Source: an uncultured Blastocatellia bacterium (GTDB taxonomy: Bacteria > Acidobacteriota > Blastocatellia > Pyrinomonadales > Pyrinomonadaceae). Taken from it: DNA of 23,171 nucleotides. The stretch spans positions 1 through 23,171 of the forward strand of contig CAMLLD010000089.1 in the NCBI GenBank assembly GCA_946480785.1, written 5' to 3'. Of the stretch, positions 1 to 8,677 are shown piece after piece. The stretch's first letter is position 1. The number at the start of each line of letters is the position of its first letter. The notes under the pieces were generated by a model. It searched no databases and had not been told where the DNA came from. It saw only the letters and a list, made by a program, of their open reading frames with translations. The translations under genes were made by a program, and so were the position numbers.

Positions 1-14
1 GATTCACGCCGTTT

Positions 15-395
15 GTGACCGCGTTTGTGTTTCTGCGGAATGGCGTGCGGGCCGCGCGCGTCAACATCAACGGCTCAGCGTGGCATTCGCGTTTGTCGGC
101 TGCGGCCTTCGGTGCAGCGCTCGTTTTCGGAACGCCGTTGGCCGTACATGCAAAGGTGGAGAGCGACGTCTCCTCGCTGGTAGACACGATCATTTCCGGT
201 AGCGCACCCGAAGCAGAAGCGGCCGCTCAGCGTTTGAAAACTTACCGCTTCATCTCCCCCGAACATTACAACGCCATCGTTGCCGCTTACGCCGACGAGT
301 CAAATACGACTAAACGAGCCATGCTCGAGCGAACGTACCGAGAGATCACGGGCCAGGAGCTTGATTGGAGAAATCGATCCAGGCTTTTCGATTGA
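15..395 (+). CDS. Small exported hypothetical protein, possibly 5'-truncated
   Basis: I do not recognise this protein. From the GTG at 15 it reads 126 residues, but the frame is open to the window edge, so the true start may lie upstream; GTG codons at 27 and 45 are also possible. A hydrophobic stretch at about residues 28-46, rich in Ala, Leu and Phe and ending in AVHA, looks like a signal peptide with a cleavage site before KVESD. The mature part of about 80 residues is hydrophilic and probably helical, with no cysteine pair or catalytic motif that I can see. It lies 72 bp upstream of the ABC permease pair on the same strand, so it could belong to that operon. It could instead be the tail of a longer upstream gene. 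An antisense frame in this region is a codon-bias shadow. Confidence 0.45.
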   Translation: MTAFVFLRNGVRAARVNINGSAWHSRLSAAAFGAALVFGTPLAVHAKVESDVSSLVDTIISGSAPEAEAAAQRLKTYRFISPEHYNAIVAAYADESNTTKRAMLERTYREITGQELDWRNRSRLFD

Positions 396-467
396 CGCCT
401 TTTCACCTGAACTTCGCCGCGCGGGGTCGCGTATAGCCCCCCGACACCGGGCGGCACTCCCAGTTTT

Positions 468-1712
468 ATGAAAGCATTTTTCTCCTTTTATTCGGATGCC
501 CTGAAGATCGCTTTGCAGTCGATCTTCGCCCACAAGCTGCGGGCGTTTCTCACGCTCATCGGCATCATCATCGGCGTCTCTTCCGTCGTGACTGTCGGCG
601 CTTCGATTAGCGGTCTCAACACCTACGTCGTCGACAAGATCTCCAAGGTGCTCGGCAACAACCACTTCATGATCGCGCGCATGGCGTTCTCCGGTCACAT
701 GGACGACGAGGAGTTTGAGCGCCGCAATCGCCGCAACAAGCGAATCACGTGGGACGATTACGAGTGGGTGCGCGATCATTGTCTCTCCTGCTCTGAAGTC
801 GGCGCAGAAGCGGGCAGCGGCGTCGACTTGAACCAGGACGGGATCGAGTTTCCCGGCGCCGTCGTCTTCGGCGCGACCGCCAACATGGTCGACATTGAAG
901 ACAAAACGATCGATACCGGGCGCTTCATATCGAATGATGAAGTGCAACGCTCGGCGATGGTGGTCGTGCTCGGCAGCGATATCAAAGACAAGTTCTTTCC
1001 CAACACGGATCCGATCGGAAAGACGTTGAAGATTCGCGGCTTGCCGATGCGCGTCGTCGGGGTGGAAGAAAAGCGCGGCGCGTTTTTCGGCGACTCGTTC
1101 GATCGTCACGTTTACATTCCCGTCACGACGCACTTGCAGATCTTCGGTCGCAACGGTTTGCAGATCCACGGCAAGGCACGCTCGCGTGAGAATTTTCAGG
1201 GCGCGATCGAAGACGCCCGCGTCGCGATGCGCATCCATCGCCGGCTGAACGGCAACGAAGAGGATGATTTCGGGCTCGTTAACGTTGAAGAGTTGAACAA
1301 GCAGATCGATCAGTTCACGAACAGCATCGCGCTCGTGGTCGTTCCGATCACGGCCATCACGCTGATCGTCGGCGGCATCGTCGTGATGAACATCATGCTG
1401 GTGAGTGTTACGGAAAGGACTTTTGAAGTTGGCCTGCGCAAAGCAGTGGGCGCGACGAGGCGGCAGATACTCGTTCAGTTCCTGATCGAGTCGGGTATTC
1501 TTTGCGGCCTCGGCGGCATCATCGGGCTGCTGCTGTCGTGGGGTATCACGACGTTAATCACCACGCTCGCGTCGATCACGATGACGATCACGATCTTCTA
1601 CATCGTGTTGGCGCTCGCGGTCTCGACGATCACCGGCATGCTCGCCGGCATTTATCCGGCCTTCAAGGCAGCGCGACTTGATCCGATTCTGGCGCTGACG
1701 CACGCGACGTAA
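468..1712 (+). CDS. ABC transporter permease, MacB/FtsX family (first of tandem pair)
   Basis: A 414-residue inner-membrane permease of the MacB_PCD plus FtsX type. There is one N-terminal membrane helix (about residues 27-47), a periplasmic domain of roughly 230 residues, and three C-terminal helices (about 286-312, 340-362, 372-396). The conserved family stretch after helix 2 is present ([24 protein letters not shown], written here in parts: [13 protein letters not shown], then FEVGLRKAVGA, about residues 306-329), and the C-terminal YPAFKAARLDP motif follows. The usual GGIGVMN reads GGIVVMN here. Family members work with a MacB-type ATPase and often an adaptor in efflux or lipoprotein and peptide export. 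No ATPase lies in the window, so the partner is probably upstream. The substrate is unknown. The stop is followed almost at once by the paralogous permease. Confidence 0.93.
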   Translation: MKAFFSFYSDALKIALQSIFAHKLRAFLTLIGIIIGVSSVVTVGASISGLNTYVVDKISKVLGNNHFMIARMAFSGHMDDEEFERRNRRNKRITWDDYEWVRDHCLSCSEVGAEAGSGVDLNQDGIEFPGAVVFGATANMVDIEDKTIDTGRFISNDEVQRSAMVVVLGSDIKDKFFPNTDPIGKTLKIRGLPMRVVGVEEKRGAFFGDSFDRHVYIPVTTHLQIFGRNGLQIHGKARSRENFQGAIEDARVAMRIHRRLNGNEEDDFGLVNVEELNKQIDQFTNSIALVVVPITAITLIVGGIVVMNIMLVSVTERTFEVGLRKAVGATRRQILVQFLIESGILCGLGGIIGLLLSWGITTLITTLASITMTITIFYIVLALAVSTITGMLAGIYPAFKAARLDPILALTHAT

Positions 1713-1717
1713 GAGTG

Positions 1718-2989
1718 ATGAAGCTTCGTTTACCAAAAGGCATTCTCCGCGAAACGTTCAAGATGGCGCTCGACAGCGTGCGCGGTCACAAGTTTCGCAG
1801 CTTTCTCACCGTACTCGGCATCGTCATTGGCGTGATGACGGCGATCTGCATCGCCTCGCTGCTCACCGGACTGCGCCAGAACATCGTGGCGATGATCGAG
1901 GAATACGGCACGAACAACATCTACGCTTTTCACCTCTCGACTGGACCACGCACGAGCGAAGATCGTGCCGAACGTCTGCGCAAGCCGCTGACTGTCGCCG
2001 ATGCTGAAGCGATCAAAGCGCAAGCGAGCGCGGTTGAAGACGTTTCGTGGGTCGCGCCGAACGTCGGTTACAACGGCGGCGCCTTCGACGACAACATCAC
2101 TTACCAGGGCCGCAATTATCGTTGGGGCAACACGCAAGGCGTCTCGCCGAACTACGGTGACATCACGAATATCACCTTGCGTGAAGGCCGCTTCATTTCG
2201 GAGACAGACGATCAGCAGCGCGCCAACGTGTTGGTGATCGGCGTCAACGCTGCCGAAGCGTTATTCCCGGGCGCGAACCAGATCGCCGGCACGAACGTGC
2301 GCATGGGCGGTTACAATTTCGAAATCGTCGGCGTGCTCGAGAAACGCAAAGCCGGGTTCTTCGGCGAGAACGAAGAAGACAATGCCGTTTACATGCCGTT
2401 TCGCACCGCGCAAAAAATCGCGCCGGCGCGAGGTTATCTGCTAATGGTGATTCGCGGGCGTTCGGGTCAAGTCAACGAAGCGTTGACGCAATCAGAAGAC
2501 ATTCTGCGGCGGCGTCGCCAGGTTAAATTCGGCGAGCCAGATAACTTCGACATCAAAACAGCCGACAAATTTATCGAACAGTTTGATAGCATCACGGCGA
2601 TGGTCGGGCTGATCGCGATCGCGATTTCGAGTCTCGGCCTGCTCGTCGGCGGCATCGGCGTGATGAACATCATGCTGGTGAGCGTCACTGAACGAACGAA
2701 AGAGATCGGCGTGCGCAAAGCGATCGGCGCGCGGCGTCGAGACATCGTGCGGCAGTTTCTGTTTGAAGCGATGATGTTGACGTTTCTGGGCGGCGTGCTC
2801 GGCGTGTTGCTGGCGGTCGGCGCGAGTCAGATTTTGATGCTGCTGATTCCGAGTTTGCCGGCAGCGATTCCGACGTGGGCCGTCGTCACGGGCTTGACGG
2901 TTTCGATTGGTGTCGGGTTAATCTTCGGTGTGTGGCCGGCGCGCAAAGCCTCGAAACTCGATCCCATCGAGTGTCTGCGCTACGAATGA
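1718..2989 (+). CDS. ABC transporter permease, MacB/FtsX family (second of tandem pair)
   Basis: A 423-residue paralogue of the preceding gene with the same architecture: an N-terminal helix (about residues 28-50), a large periplasmic domain, and three C-terminal helices (about 295-320, 348-372, 386-405). The conserved segment [17 protein letters not shown] is complete and is followed by [22 protein letters not shown] closes the protein. I prefer the ATG at 1718 over the GTG at 1715 just before it. Only a few bases separate it from the upstream stop, so translation is probably coupled. The two permeases may form a heterodimer with a shared ATPase encoded outside the window. Its stop overlaps the start of the recombinase gene (ATGA), so these genes are very likely co-transcribed. 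The substrate cannot be told from sequence. Confidence 0.94.
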   Translation: MKLRLPKGILRETFKMALDSVRGHKFRSFLTVLGIVIGVMTAICIASLLTGLRQNIVAMIEEYGTNNIYAFHLSTGPRTSEDRAERLRKPLTVADAEAIKAQASAVEDVSWVAPNVGYNGGAFDDNITYQGRNYRWGNTQGVSPNYGDITNITLREGRFISETDDQQRANVLVIGVNAAEALFPGANQIAGTNVRMGGYNFEIVGVLEKRKAGFFGENEEDNAVYMPFRTAQKIAPARGYLLMVIRGRSGQVNEALTQSEDILRRRRQVKFGEPDNFDIKTADKFIEQFDSITAMVGLIAIAISSLGLLVGGIGVMNIMLVSVTERTKEIGVRKAIGARRRDIVRQFLFEAMMLTFLGGVLGVLLAVGASQILMLLIPSLPAAIPTWAVVTGLTVSIGVGLIFGVWPARKASKLDPIECLRYE

Positions 2990-3891
2990 CGCGTGACTTC
3001 TTAAAGGAATTCCTGACTTACATCCAGGTCGAAAAGGGACTGGCGCAACATAGCATCGCCAGCTACGAGCGCGACCTCACGCGTTTGCAAACCTGGGCGA
3101 CGCAAAACAAGAAAGAGTTGCTGGAGTTGACGCGTTCCGATCTGCGCAAGTGGATCGCGAGTCTTTCGCGTGAGGGACTCGCGCCGACGTCGATTGCGCG
3201 CGCGGTGAGTTCGACGCGCGGGTTTTATAAGTTTCTGATGCTGGATGGTCACATCAAACGTCATCCAGCGGAGGATCTCGACACGCCGCAGCGCTTCAGT
3301 TACCTGCCGAAGTTTCTCACCGAAGAAGAGATCAATCGACTGTTCGCGGCGCCTGATATTTCAACGCTCGAGGGCATTCGCGACCGCGCGATATTGGAGA
3401 CGATGTATGCGTCGGGGTTGCGCGTGTCGGAGCTGGTGAACTTGAAACAGGCGGACGTGGATCTGCTGGCGGGTTTGCTCGTGTGTCACGGTAAGGGCAG
3501 CAAAGAACGGCGCGTGCCGCTCGGAAAAAGCGCGATTCACTGGTTGCAGCAGTACGCGGCGGCGAAAGCTGAATACGGCAAGCAGACGTTGCCGCATGTT
3601 TTTGTGCAGCGCGGTAAGCCGTTCACGCGGCATCTGGCGTGGTCCATGATCAAGGGATACGCCGAGCGCGCGGGCATCAAGAACGTTTCGCCGCACACGT
3701 TGCGACACAGCTTTGCGACGCACTTGTTGCAACACGGCGCGGACTCGCGTTCGGTGCAGGCGTTGTTGGGCCACAGTGATATTTCCACCACGCAGATCTA
3801 CACGCACATCACTGACGTGCACCTGCGCTCGGCGTACGATCGTCATCATCCGCGCGCGCGGAAGAGCGACGATCGTCTTCCGGAGCGCTGA
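2986..3891 (+). CDS. xerD: Tyrosine recombinase XerD
   Basis: A 301-residue tyrosine recombinase, the usual Xer length. Residues 1-90 form the N-terminal SAM-like core-binding domain and about 110-290 the catalytic domain. All the active-site residues are in place: Arg146 (SGLRVSEL), Lys170 (GKGSKERRVPLG), His237 and Arg240 (HTLRHSFATHLL), His263 (LLGHSDISTTQ) and the nucleophile Tyr272 (IYTH). XerD acts with XerC at dif to resolve chromosome dimers. The frame is open further upstream, but the ATG at 2986 gives the family N-terminus and overlaps the permease stop as ATGA. XerC, or a lone chromosomal Xer, is the alternative; a mobile-element integrase is unlikely because length and motifs are those of housekeeping Xer and no att repeats are visible. 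Linkage to ABC permeases is not functionally obvious. Confidence 0.92.
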   Translation: MTRDFLKEFLTYIQVEKGLAQHSIASYERDLTRLQTWATQNKKELLELTRSDLRKWIASLSREGLAPTSIARAVSSTRGFYKFLMLDGHIKRHPAEDLDTPQRFSYLPKFLTEEEINRLFAAPDISTLEGIRDRAILETMYASGLRVSELVNLKQADVDLLAGLLVCHGKGSKERRVPLGKSAIHWLQQYAAAKAEYGKQTLPHVFVQRGKPFTRHLAWSMIKGYAERAGIKNVSPHTLRHSFATHLLQHGADSRSVQALLGHSDISTTQIYTHITDVHLRSAYDRHHPRARKSDDRLPER

Positions 3892-3921
3892 AGATCTCCC
3901 GCGCGTTAGTTACTGCTCGTT

Positions 3922-4518
3922 ATGTTCACGCTTACCGAACCCACCGAGAGTGACATCGCGAAGTTTGTTTCTGAGCAATCGCATCTTCCTCTTAGCTACG
4001 CTGAAGTAGGCGCAACGCAGGTCGCGCTGTCTGATCAAACGGTAACGCCGCACGGTTACAACGTGGATCACAATCGCGTGCAGCTCGGACGTGGTGCAGC
4101 CGTTTACGAACGCGCAGTCACGGCGTTGAAGCAGTGGCGACAGTTTGAGCTTGGTTGGGTGTCGGTTGTGCCGCGCGGGTTGAAGATCAAAAAAGGTGTG
4201 ACTGTGGCGGTGAAAGCGTGGGCGTGCGGTATGTGGTCGTTGAACGCTTGTCGCGTTGTTTATGTTGTTGAAGAGACCGGTTCACTCACCCGGTTTGGCT
4301 TCGCGTACGGGACGTTACCGGATCACATTGAGCGTGGTGAGGAGCGTTTTCTGATCGAGTGGAACCGAACGGACGACAGCGTTTGGTACGACATCCTCGC
4401 ATTTTCGCAACCGCGCCATCCGCTGGTGCGGCTCGGCTTTCCCGTCGCACGCATGATGCAGAAGCGCTTCGCGCGCGACTCACTCACCGCGATGAAATCC
4501 GCGACTCACTCGCCCTGA
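3922..4518 (+). CDS. DUF1990 family protein
   Basis: A 198-residue protein that fits the DUF1990 family as I remember it. Family-like signatures are YNVDHNRVQLGRG (about residues 46-58), FGFAYGTLPDHIERGEERF (about 125-143) and the C-terminal segment FSQPRHPLVRLGFP followed by RMMQKRFARDSLTAM (about 161-191). There is no signal peptide or membrane helix, so it is probably cytoplasmic. The biochemical function of the family is not established, to my knowledge. The start ATG lies 30 bp after the recombinase stop without a clear Shine-Dalgarno sequence, so it may be the last gene of that operon. Its 3' end overlaps the end of convergent glpD by 13 bp, which leaves no room for a separate terminator. 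Confidence 0.85.
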   Translation: MFTLTEPTESDIAKFVSEQSHLPLSYAEVGATQVALSDQTVTPHGYNVDHNRVQLGRGAAVYERAVTALKQWRQFELGWVSVVPRGLKIKKGVTVAVKAWACGMWSLNACRVVYVVEETGSLTRFGFAYGTLPDHIERGEERFLIEWNRTDDSVWYDILAFSQPRHPLVRLGFPVARMMQKRFARDSLTAMKSATHSP

Positions 4519-6029
4519 GATCTGTTTTTGTTTCGGTTTGCTATCTCCTGTTTATAGCCTTCCACTTCACGCCTCGCACGGTCCTCGCTCCAGCCGAGGA
4601 ACCGCCGCCCAACCGCCGCCGCTGCTTCAAGCTCACTTACGCCGCGATCAGCGTTCAACCCGATCATCGTGCGACGTAGAAAACAGTCAGCCAACGTTGT
4701 AGCCAACTCGTTTTCAAACGCAAAGACAATCTCCGCAGCGAATGCGTCACAGTTGAGATGCCTTGCGAGTTCAGCCACCGCCTTTGCTCGTGAACCATAA
4801 ATTCGTGACAGTCGTTCACACGGATTTGACGAATCAAAATCCACTGCGCCCGGCAACGGGACGCGCGCCGTTTCACTCCGCGTAAATCTCTTACCGAGTT
4901 TTCGCAGCACGAGGTCGACGCACTCTTCGGCGAGACTCCGATACGTCGTCAACTTCCCGCCAACTACCGAAACTAGATTCTTTACCTGCGGATGCTCGCG
5001 CAGAAAATGCCTCCGCGTAATGCTTCGCTCATTGTGATTCGTCGTGAACGGCAACGGCCGCACGCCCGCATACGTGTAAAGTACGCGCTCGCGACTCAGT
5101 TCCGCACCCGGAAACACGCGATTCGTCTCGCTTAGCAGATAATCGATCTCCCACTCCTCAGTTCGCACCTCATCCGGATCGCCTTCGAACCGCACGTCGG
5201 TCGTGCCGATCAAATAATTACCGTCCCACGGAATAATAAAAAACGGCCTCCGATCGCTGAAGGCCTCAAGATAAACCGCACTCTCCGGCGCACCCGCAAA
5301 CGCCGCCACAACCACATGACTCCCCTTCGTTCCCCCAATCAACCTCTCGTGATTTGTGTTGGTCTTATCCAACAACCCATCAACCCACGGGCCTGCCGCA
5401 TTGATTACGACCGCCGCCCGAAATTGATCCGGCTTATCCTCTTCCAACCGGACTCCCGCTATCAAGCCCTCTTCGATAACAAAGCTTTCCACTCGCCTGT
5501 GAGTGAGAACCAGCGCTCCGTGCTGGATCGCCGCCAACACATTCTCAACCACCAACCGCTCCGCATACTCAACCTGCGCGTCGTAATAAACCGCCGACCC
5601 AACCAACCCCTCCACACTCAACCCCGGCAGCCGCTGCAAAGTCTCCCGACGCGACAACATCCGATGCCGCGGCAACGACTTCCCCCACGACAACAGGTCG
5701 TACGCAATCATCCCGGCGCGAATCGTCGTCCATCCACGCCCACCATCTCGATAAATCGGTATAAGAATCGGCAGCGGCCGCACGAGGTGCGGCGCGATGC
5801 GTAACAACGTTTCACGTTCGCGCAACGACTCGCGCACCAACCCAAACTCAAAGTGCTCGAGATACCTAAGCCCGCCATGAATCAACCTCGTCGACGAAGC
5901 ACTCGTTCCCCCTCCGATGTCACCCTTATCGACCAGCAACACCTTCAGCCCGCGCAGCGCCGCATCGCGCGCGATGCCCGCGCCGTTTATGCCTGCCCCA
6001 ACCACCACCAGATCAAACTCCTGGTTCAT
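4506..6029 (-). CDS. glpD: Glycerol-3-phosphate dehydrogenase (FAD-dependent, aerobic type)
   Basis: A 507-residue flavoprotein that oxidises sn-glycerol 3-phosphate to dihydroxyacetone phosphate at the inner face of the membrane, passing electrons to quinone. The N-terminal Rossmann FAD motif reads VVVGAGINGAGIARD (residues 8-22), followed by the family motif TSASSTRLIHGGLRYLE (about 42-58). A DAO core (INAAGPWVD, GTTDVRFEGDPDE, YAGVRPL) and a C-terminal domain with GGKLTTYRSLAEE are present. Length matches GlpD (about 500). The ATG at 6029 places the FAD fold correctly; a GTG two codons upstream is less likely. A (GT)5 run directly precedes this ATG and no good Shine-Dalgarno sequence is visible. 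No glycerol kinase or facilitator is adjacent, so it stands alone here. It converges on the DUF1990 gene. Confidence 0.94.
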   Translation of the reverse strand: MNQEFDLVVVGAGINGAGIARDAALRGLKVLLVDKGDIGGGTSASSTRLIHGGLRYLEHFEFGLVRESLRERETLLRIAPHLVRPLPILIPIYRDGGRGWTTIRAGMIAYDLLSWGKSLPRHRMLSRRETLQRLPGLSVEGLVGSAVYYDAQVEYAERLVVENVLAAIQHGALVLTHRRVESFVIEEGLIAGVRLEEDKPDQFRAAVVINAAGPWVDGLLDKTNTNHERLIGGTKGSHVVVAAFAGAPESAVYLEAFSDRRPFFIIPWDGNYLIGTTDVRFEGDPDEVRTEEWEIDYLLSETNRVFPGAELSRERVLYTYAGVRPLPFTTNHNERSITRRHFLREHPQVKNLVSVVGGKLTTYRSLAEECVDLVLRKLGKRFTRSETARVPLPGAVDFDSSNPCERLSRIYGSRAKAVAELARHLNCDAFAAEIVFAFENELATTLADCFLRRTMIGLNADRGVSELEAAAAVGRRFLGWSEDRARREVEGYKQEIANRNKNRSQGE

Positions 6030-6221
6030 ACACACACACCATATCGTGTCGCGGCCATACGGTCTAAGACATCACAAACAAAAAACCAATCGCGACAGCA
6101 TCAGCCACGCTCTTGAGCGATCTCAATTTTGATCTTGTCCTTAGTTTACGCGCGTAACGGGCATACACTTTGCCGCATCCCGCACCGCCAAACGCGATCT
6201 CTCGAACAAGGAGCAAGGACC
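6030..6221. other. Intergenic region between divergent glpD and the fecR-domain gene
   Basis: This 192-bp divergent region should hold the promoters of both genes. I could not assign convincing -35 and -10 boxes on either strand. It contains a (CA)5 run touching the glpD start (6030-6039), an A-rich stretch near 6077-6086, and a small inverted repeat CGCTC/GAGCG at 6108-6119 that might be an operator but is short enough to occur by chance. Confidence 0.4.
6208..6213 (+). promoter_or_regulatory. Shine-Dalgarno sequence that fixes the fecR-domain gene start
   Basis: AAGGAG lies 8 nt before the ATG at 6222. The reading frame is open further upstream, to a possible start at 6129, but this site and the signal peptide that begins at 6222 decide the start. 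Confidence 0.75.
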
Positions 6222-8672
6222 ATGAAAGTCTCCCGACTAAACACCAGCCTTCTCGTTTTTCTACTCACCTTCTTCTCAATCACCGTAACAGCACGCGCCT
6301 TCGATGACGACGACGATCCCGACGATTACGACGTAAAGGATCGGGTCGTCCGCATCAGCTTGATCACCGGGGAGGCGAGCCTCAAGCGCAAGGGTAATCA
6401 GGATTGGGAAACCGCGCGCCTGAATTACCCGCTGGTCGAGGGCGACACCATCGCCACCGACAAAGACAGCCGCATGGAGATACAGATCGACGCGCGCAAC
6501 TTCGTACGGCTCGCGCCCGCGACCGCGTTGCGCATCGTCACTTTGCGCGACGAAGGCGTGGCGCTCGGCGTAATCGAGGGCACCGCGTTTGTGCGGCTGG
6601 TGAAGTTTGATCGCAGTAAAGAGTATTTCGAAGTCGATGCGCCGCGAACGACGATGGCCGCCGAGAAGCCGGGGCTTTATCGCATCGACGTGCCGCGTGA
6701 CGGTCGCGTGCGTCTCACCGTGCGTGACGGCGGCAGTGCGCGGATTTATTCAGACACATCGGGGTTTTCGCTGCGTGACGGCCGCACGGCGGAACTGGTG
6801 GTCGAAGGCGAGAACGCTGGCGATTGGGATTTTCTCGCCGCCAGTTCACGTGATCCGAACGATGAATGGGTTGACGATCGCGAACGCTTCCTCGCGCAGC
6901 GGCTCCGCTACGACGTCGAGTATTACGACGATTATGTTTGGGGCGCGGAGGATCTCGCGGCGTATGGCGACTGGACTTACACGAACGACTTCGGTTGGAT
7001 TTGGCAGCCGCATCCGCAGACGATCAGCGCGTATGGTGATTGGGCGCCGTATCGGTATGGTCGCTGGGTTTGGTGTCCGCCGTATGGTTGGACGTGGGTT
7101 GGTTACGAGCCGTGGGGTTGGGCGCCGTATCACTACGGGCGCTGGGTTTATCACAACAACGCGTGGGCGTGGGTGCCGCGTAGTCATTACAACCGGAGGC
7201 GTAGCTGGTGGCGACCGGCGCTGGTTGTGTTTGTGAATCTTTCGATTGGCAGCGACATCTGCTGGTATCCGCTGCCCTACTATGCGCACGATCCGTATTC
7301 GCGTCGGTATCGACATGGGGAACGGAATTATCCGGGGCGTGGTGGTTCGGGTGGTTATGCTGGTGGCGGCCGGCCGGGTAATGGCAATGGACGGCCTGGT
7401 TATCCGAGTGGTGGTCAGCCTGGTTATCCTGGTAATGGTCAACCGGGTGGTGGAGGTTCTACGGGTGGTCGACCCGGTTATCCGGGTGGTGATGGTCGTC
7501 CCGGCACTGGCAATGGTCAAATAGCGGGCGAAGGCAAAACGTGGCGGGGTGTGACGCGTGTGCCGCGACGGGACTTTGGTGATAACGAACCGGGCCATTC
7601 GGTTGATGAGCGCACTGCGCGACGTGTCATCGACTCGCCGCCCAGTCTCGATGATTTGCCGCGGCGCATCGGTGTACCGGCTGGCGCATTGCCGGCTGGG
7701 GCAGTACCGGCTGGCACGGTTACCGGTGATGGAAGTCGAGGTGATGAAAAGCGGAGGCGTGATGTTGTTGGTGTACCACGTGCGATTCAGTTTCCGGAGG
7801 CCAGGACTGGTGCTGCTGAACGCACGCCCGGAGCTCCGCTCGATGACGATCTGAGGCGCTCGCGAGTCTTTCGTGGACGCGAGCCGCGTACGACCGATCC
7901 TGCGCAGAGTACGACCACGCAAGCTGCGCCAGGGCAAACTGCGCCGCCGCGAACTGAGACTACAAATCCTTCGAACACTAATGCGCCGACAGTTGAGTCG
8001 TCGCCGTCAGTACAGTCGCCACCGTCAGTCCAGGCGCCGCCGTCTGGTGCAGTTGCTCGACCCGAGCCGCGAAGTGATGAAGGGCGAGGGCGTGTTGTGC
8101 GGCCTTCAATGGGTGATGGCGAGAAACGCGTAAGAGGTCAGCAAGGAATCGAGAACAGTCCGCGAAACGAGAGTGGCCCAAGCCGTGAGGGCGGTGGAAC
8201 ACGGATTGAGCCCCGATCGGAGTCACCACGCTCCGATCCACCTCAACGCGTAGATCCGCCTGTACGCTCCGATCCCCGTCCTTCTGAGTCACGACCCGAA
8301 CCCCGTCCGGAGTCACCACGCTCTGAACCTGCGCCGCGCGTCGAGACTCCACGGAATGATCCACCCCCACGCAACGATCCGCCGCCGCGTGTCGAGACGC
8401 CTGAACCGCCGCCGCGGCATGATCCACCACCGCGAGTAGAGACTCCGCGGAACGATCCGCCACAGCGCTCTGAGCCTGCCCCGCGGAATGATCCGCCGCC
8501 GAGGTCTGAGCCTGCGCCACGTAACGATCCACCGCCACGGAATGATCCGCCGCCGCGTTCTGAGCCTGCGCCGCGATCGGAACCGGCGCCGCGATCGGAA
8601 CCACGATCAGAGCCGCGCTCGGAGCCTCGATCGGATGGTCCAAGGAAGCCGGACAAGCCGGATAACCGGTGA
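6222..8672 (+). CDS. Secreted FecR-domain protein with YGDW-type repeats and Pro/Arg-rich tail
   Basis: An 816-residue exported protein. Residues 1-26 are a signal peptide, followed by an acidic patch (FDDDDDPDDYD). A FecR-like beta domain covers about 45-200 (SLITGEASLKRKG, EGDTIATDKDSRMEIQ, FEVDAPRTTMA). Residues 233-320 are rich in Trp and Tyr with repeated YGDW, YGRWVW, PWGWAPY and YGRWVY words, as in DUF6600-type proteins. About 370-445 is Gly/Pro-rich (GYPGGD-like), and about 600-816 is Pro/Arg/Ser/Glu-rich with many copies of RNDPPPR and RSEPAPR. There is no anti-sigma helix or TonB partner, so a classical FecR regulator role is unlikely; a surface or envelope-binding structural role is my inference. 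The stop lies 5 bp from the convergent GNAT stop. The length of the tail may vary between strains because the DNA itself is repetitive. Confidence 0.85.
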   Translation: MKVSRLNTSLLVFLLTFFSITVTARAFDDDDDPDDYDVKDRVVRISLITGEASLKRKGNQDWETARLNYPLVEGDTIATDKDSRMEIQIDARNFVRLAPATALRIVTLRDEGVALGVIEGTAFVRLVKFDRSKEYFEVDAPRTTMAAEKPGLYRIDVPRDGRVRLTVRDGGSARIYSDTSGFSLRDGRTAELVVEGENAGDWDFLAASSRDPNDEWVDDRERFLAQRLRYDVEYYDDYVWGAEDLAAYGDWTYTNDFGWIWQPHPQTISAYGDWAPYRYGRWVWCPPYGWTWVGYEPWGWAPYHYGRWVYHNNAWAWVPRSHYNRRRSWWRPALVVFVNLSIGSDICWYPLPYYAHDPYSRRYRHGERNYPGRGGSGGYAGGGRPGNGNGRPGYPSGGQPGYPGNGQPGGGGSTGGRPGYPGGDGRPGTGNGQIAGEGKTWRGVTRVPRRDFGDNEPGHSVDERTARRVIDSPPSLDDLPRRIGVPAGALPAGAVPAGTVTGDGSRGDEKRRRDVVGVPRAIQFPEARTGAAERTPGAPLDDDLRRSRVFRGREPRTTDPAQSTTTQAAPGQTAPPRTETTNPSNTNAPTVESSPSVQSPPSVQAPPSGAVARPEPRSDEGRGRVVRPSMGDGEKRVRGQQGIENSPRNESGPSREGGGTRIEPRSESPRSDPPQRVDPPVRSDPRPSESRPEPRPESPRSEPAPRVETPRNDPPPRNDPPPRVETPEPPPRHDPPPRVETPRNDPPQRSEPAPRNDPPPRSEPAPRNDPPPRNDPPPRSEPAPRSEPAPRSEPRSEPRSEPRSDGPRKPDKPDNR
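8215..8640 (+). repeat. Degenerate in-frame tandem repeats encoding the Pro/Arg tail
   Basis: The 3' part of the FecR-domain gene consists of imperfect short direct repeats. Words such as GATCCGCCGCCGCG and TCTGAGCCTGCGCCGCG recur and encode RNDPPPR and RSEPAPR blocks, and the last stretch reduces to RSEPRSEPRSEP. Unit lengths are multiples of three, so the frame is kept. The repeats create a long open frame on the opposite strand that is a shadow. Confidence 0.8.
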
Positions 8673-8677
8673 GAACT

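Noticed and set aside
300..1238. 312-residue minus-strand ORF
   Set aside because: Antisense shadow of the first ABC permease, caused by GC-rich codon bias; rich in Arg, Asp and His with no domain.
2986..3891. Integrase of a mobile element
   Set aside because: The protein has housekeeping Xer length and motifs, is coupled to a permease, and no att repeats, tRNA or phage genes are nearby.
6108..6119. CGCTC/GAGCG inverted repeat as a regulatory site or terminator
   Set aside because: The stem is only 5 bp with a 2-nt centre and no T tract; too short to support.
6846..7937. 363-residue minus-strand ORF
   Set aside because: Antisense shadow of the FecR-domain gene; Thr/Arg/Ile repeats mirror the Gly/Pro-rich coding region.
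8243..8656. 137-residue Gly/Ser/Arg-rich minus-strand ORF
   Set aside because: Produced by in-frame tandem repeats of the Pro/Arg tail on the opposite strand; no start signal.
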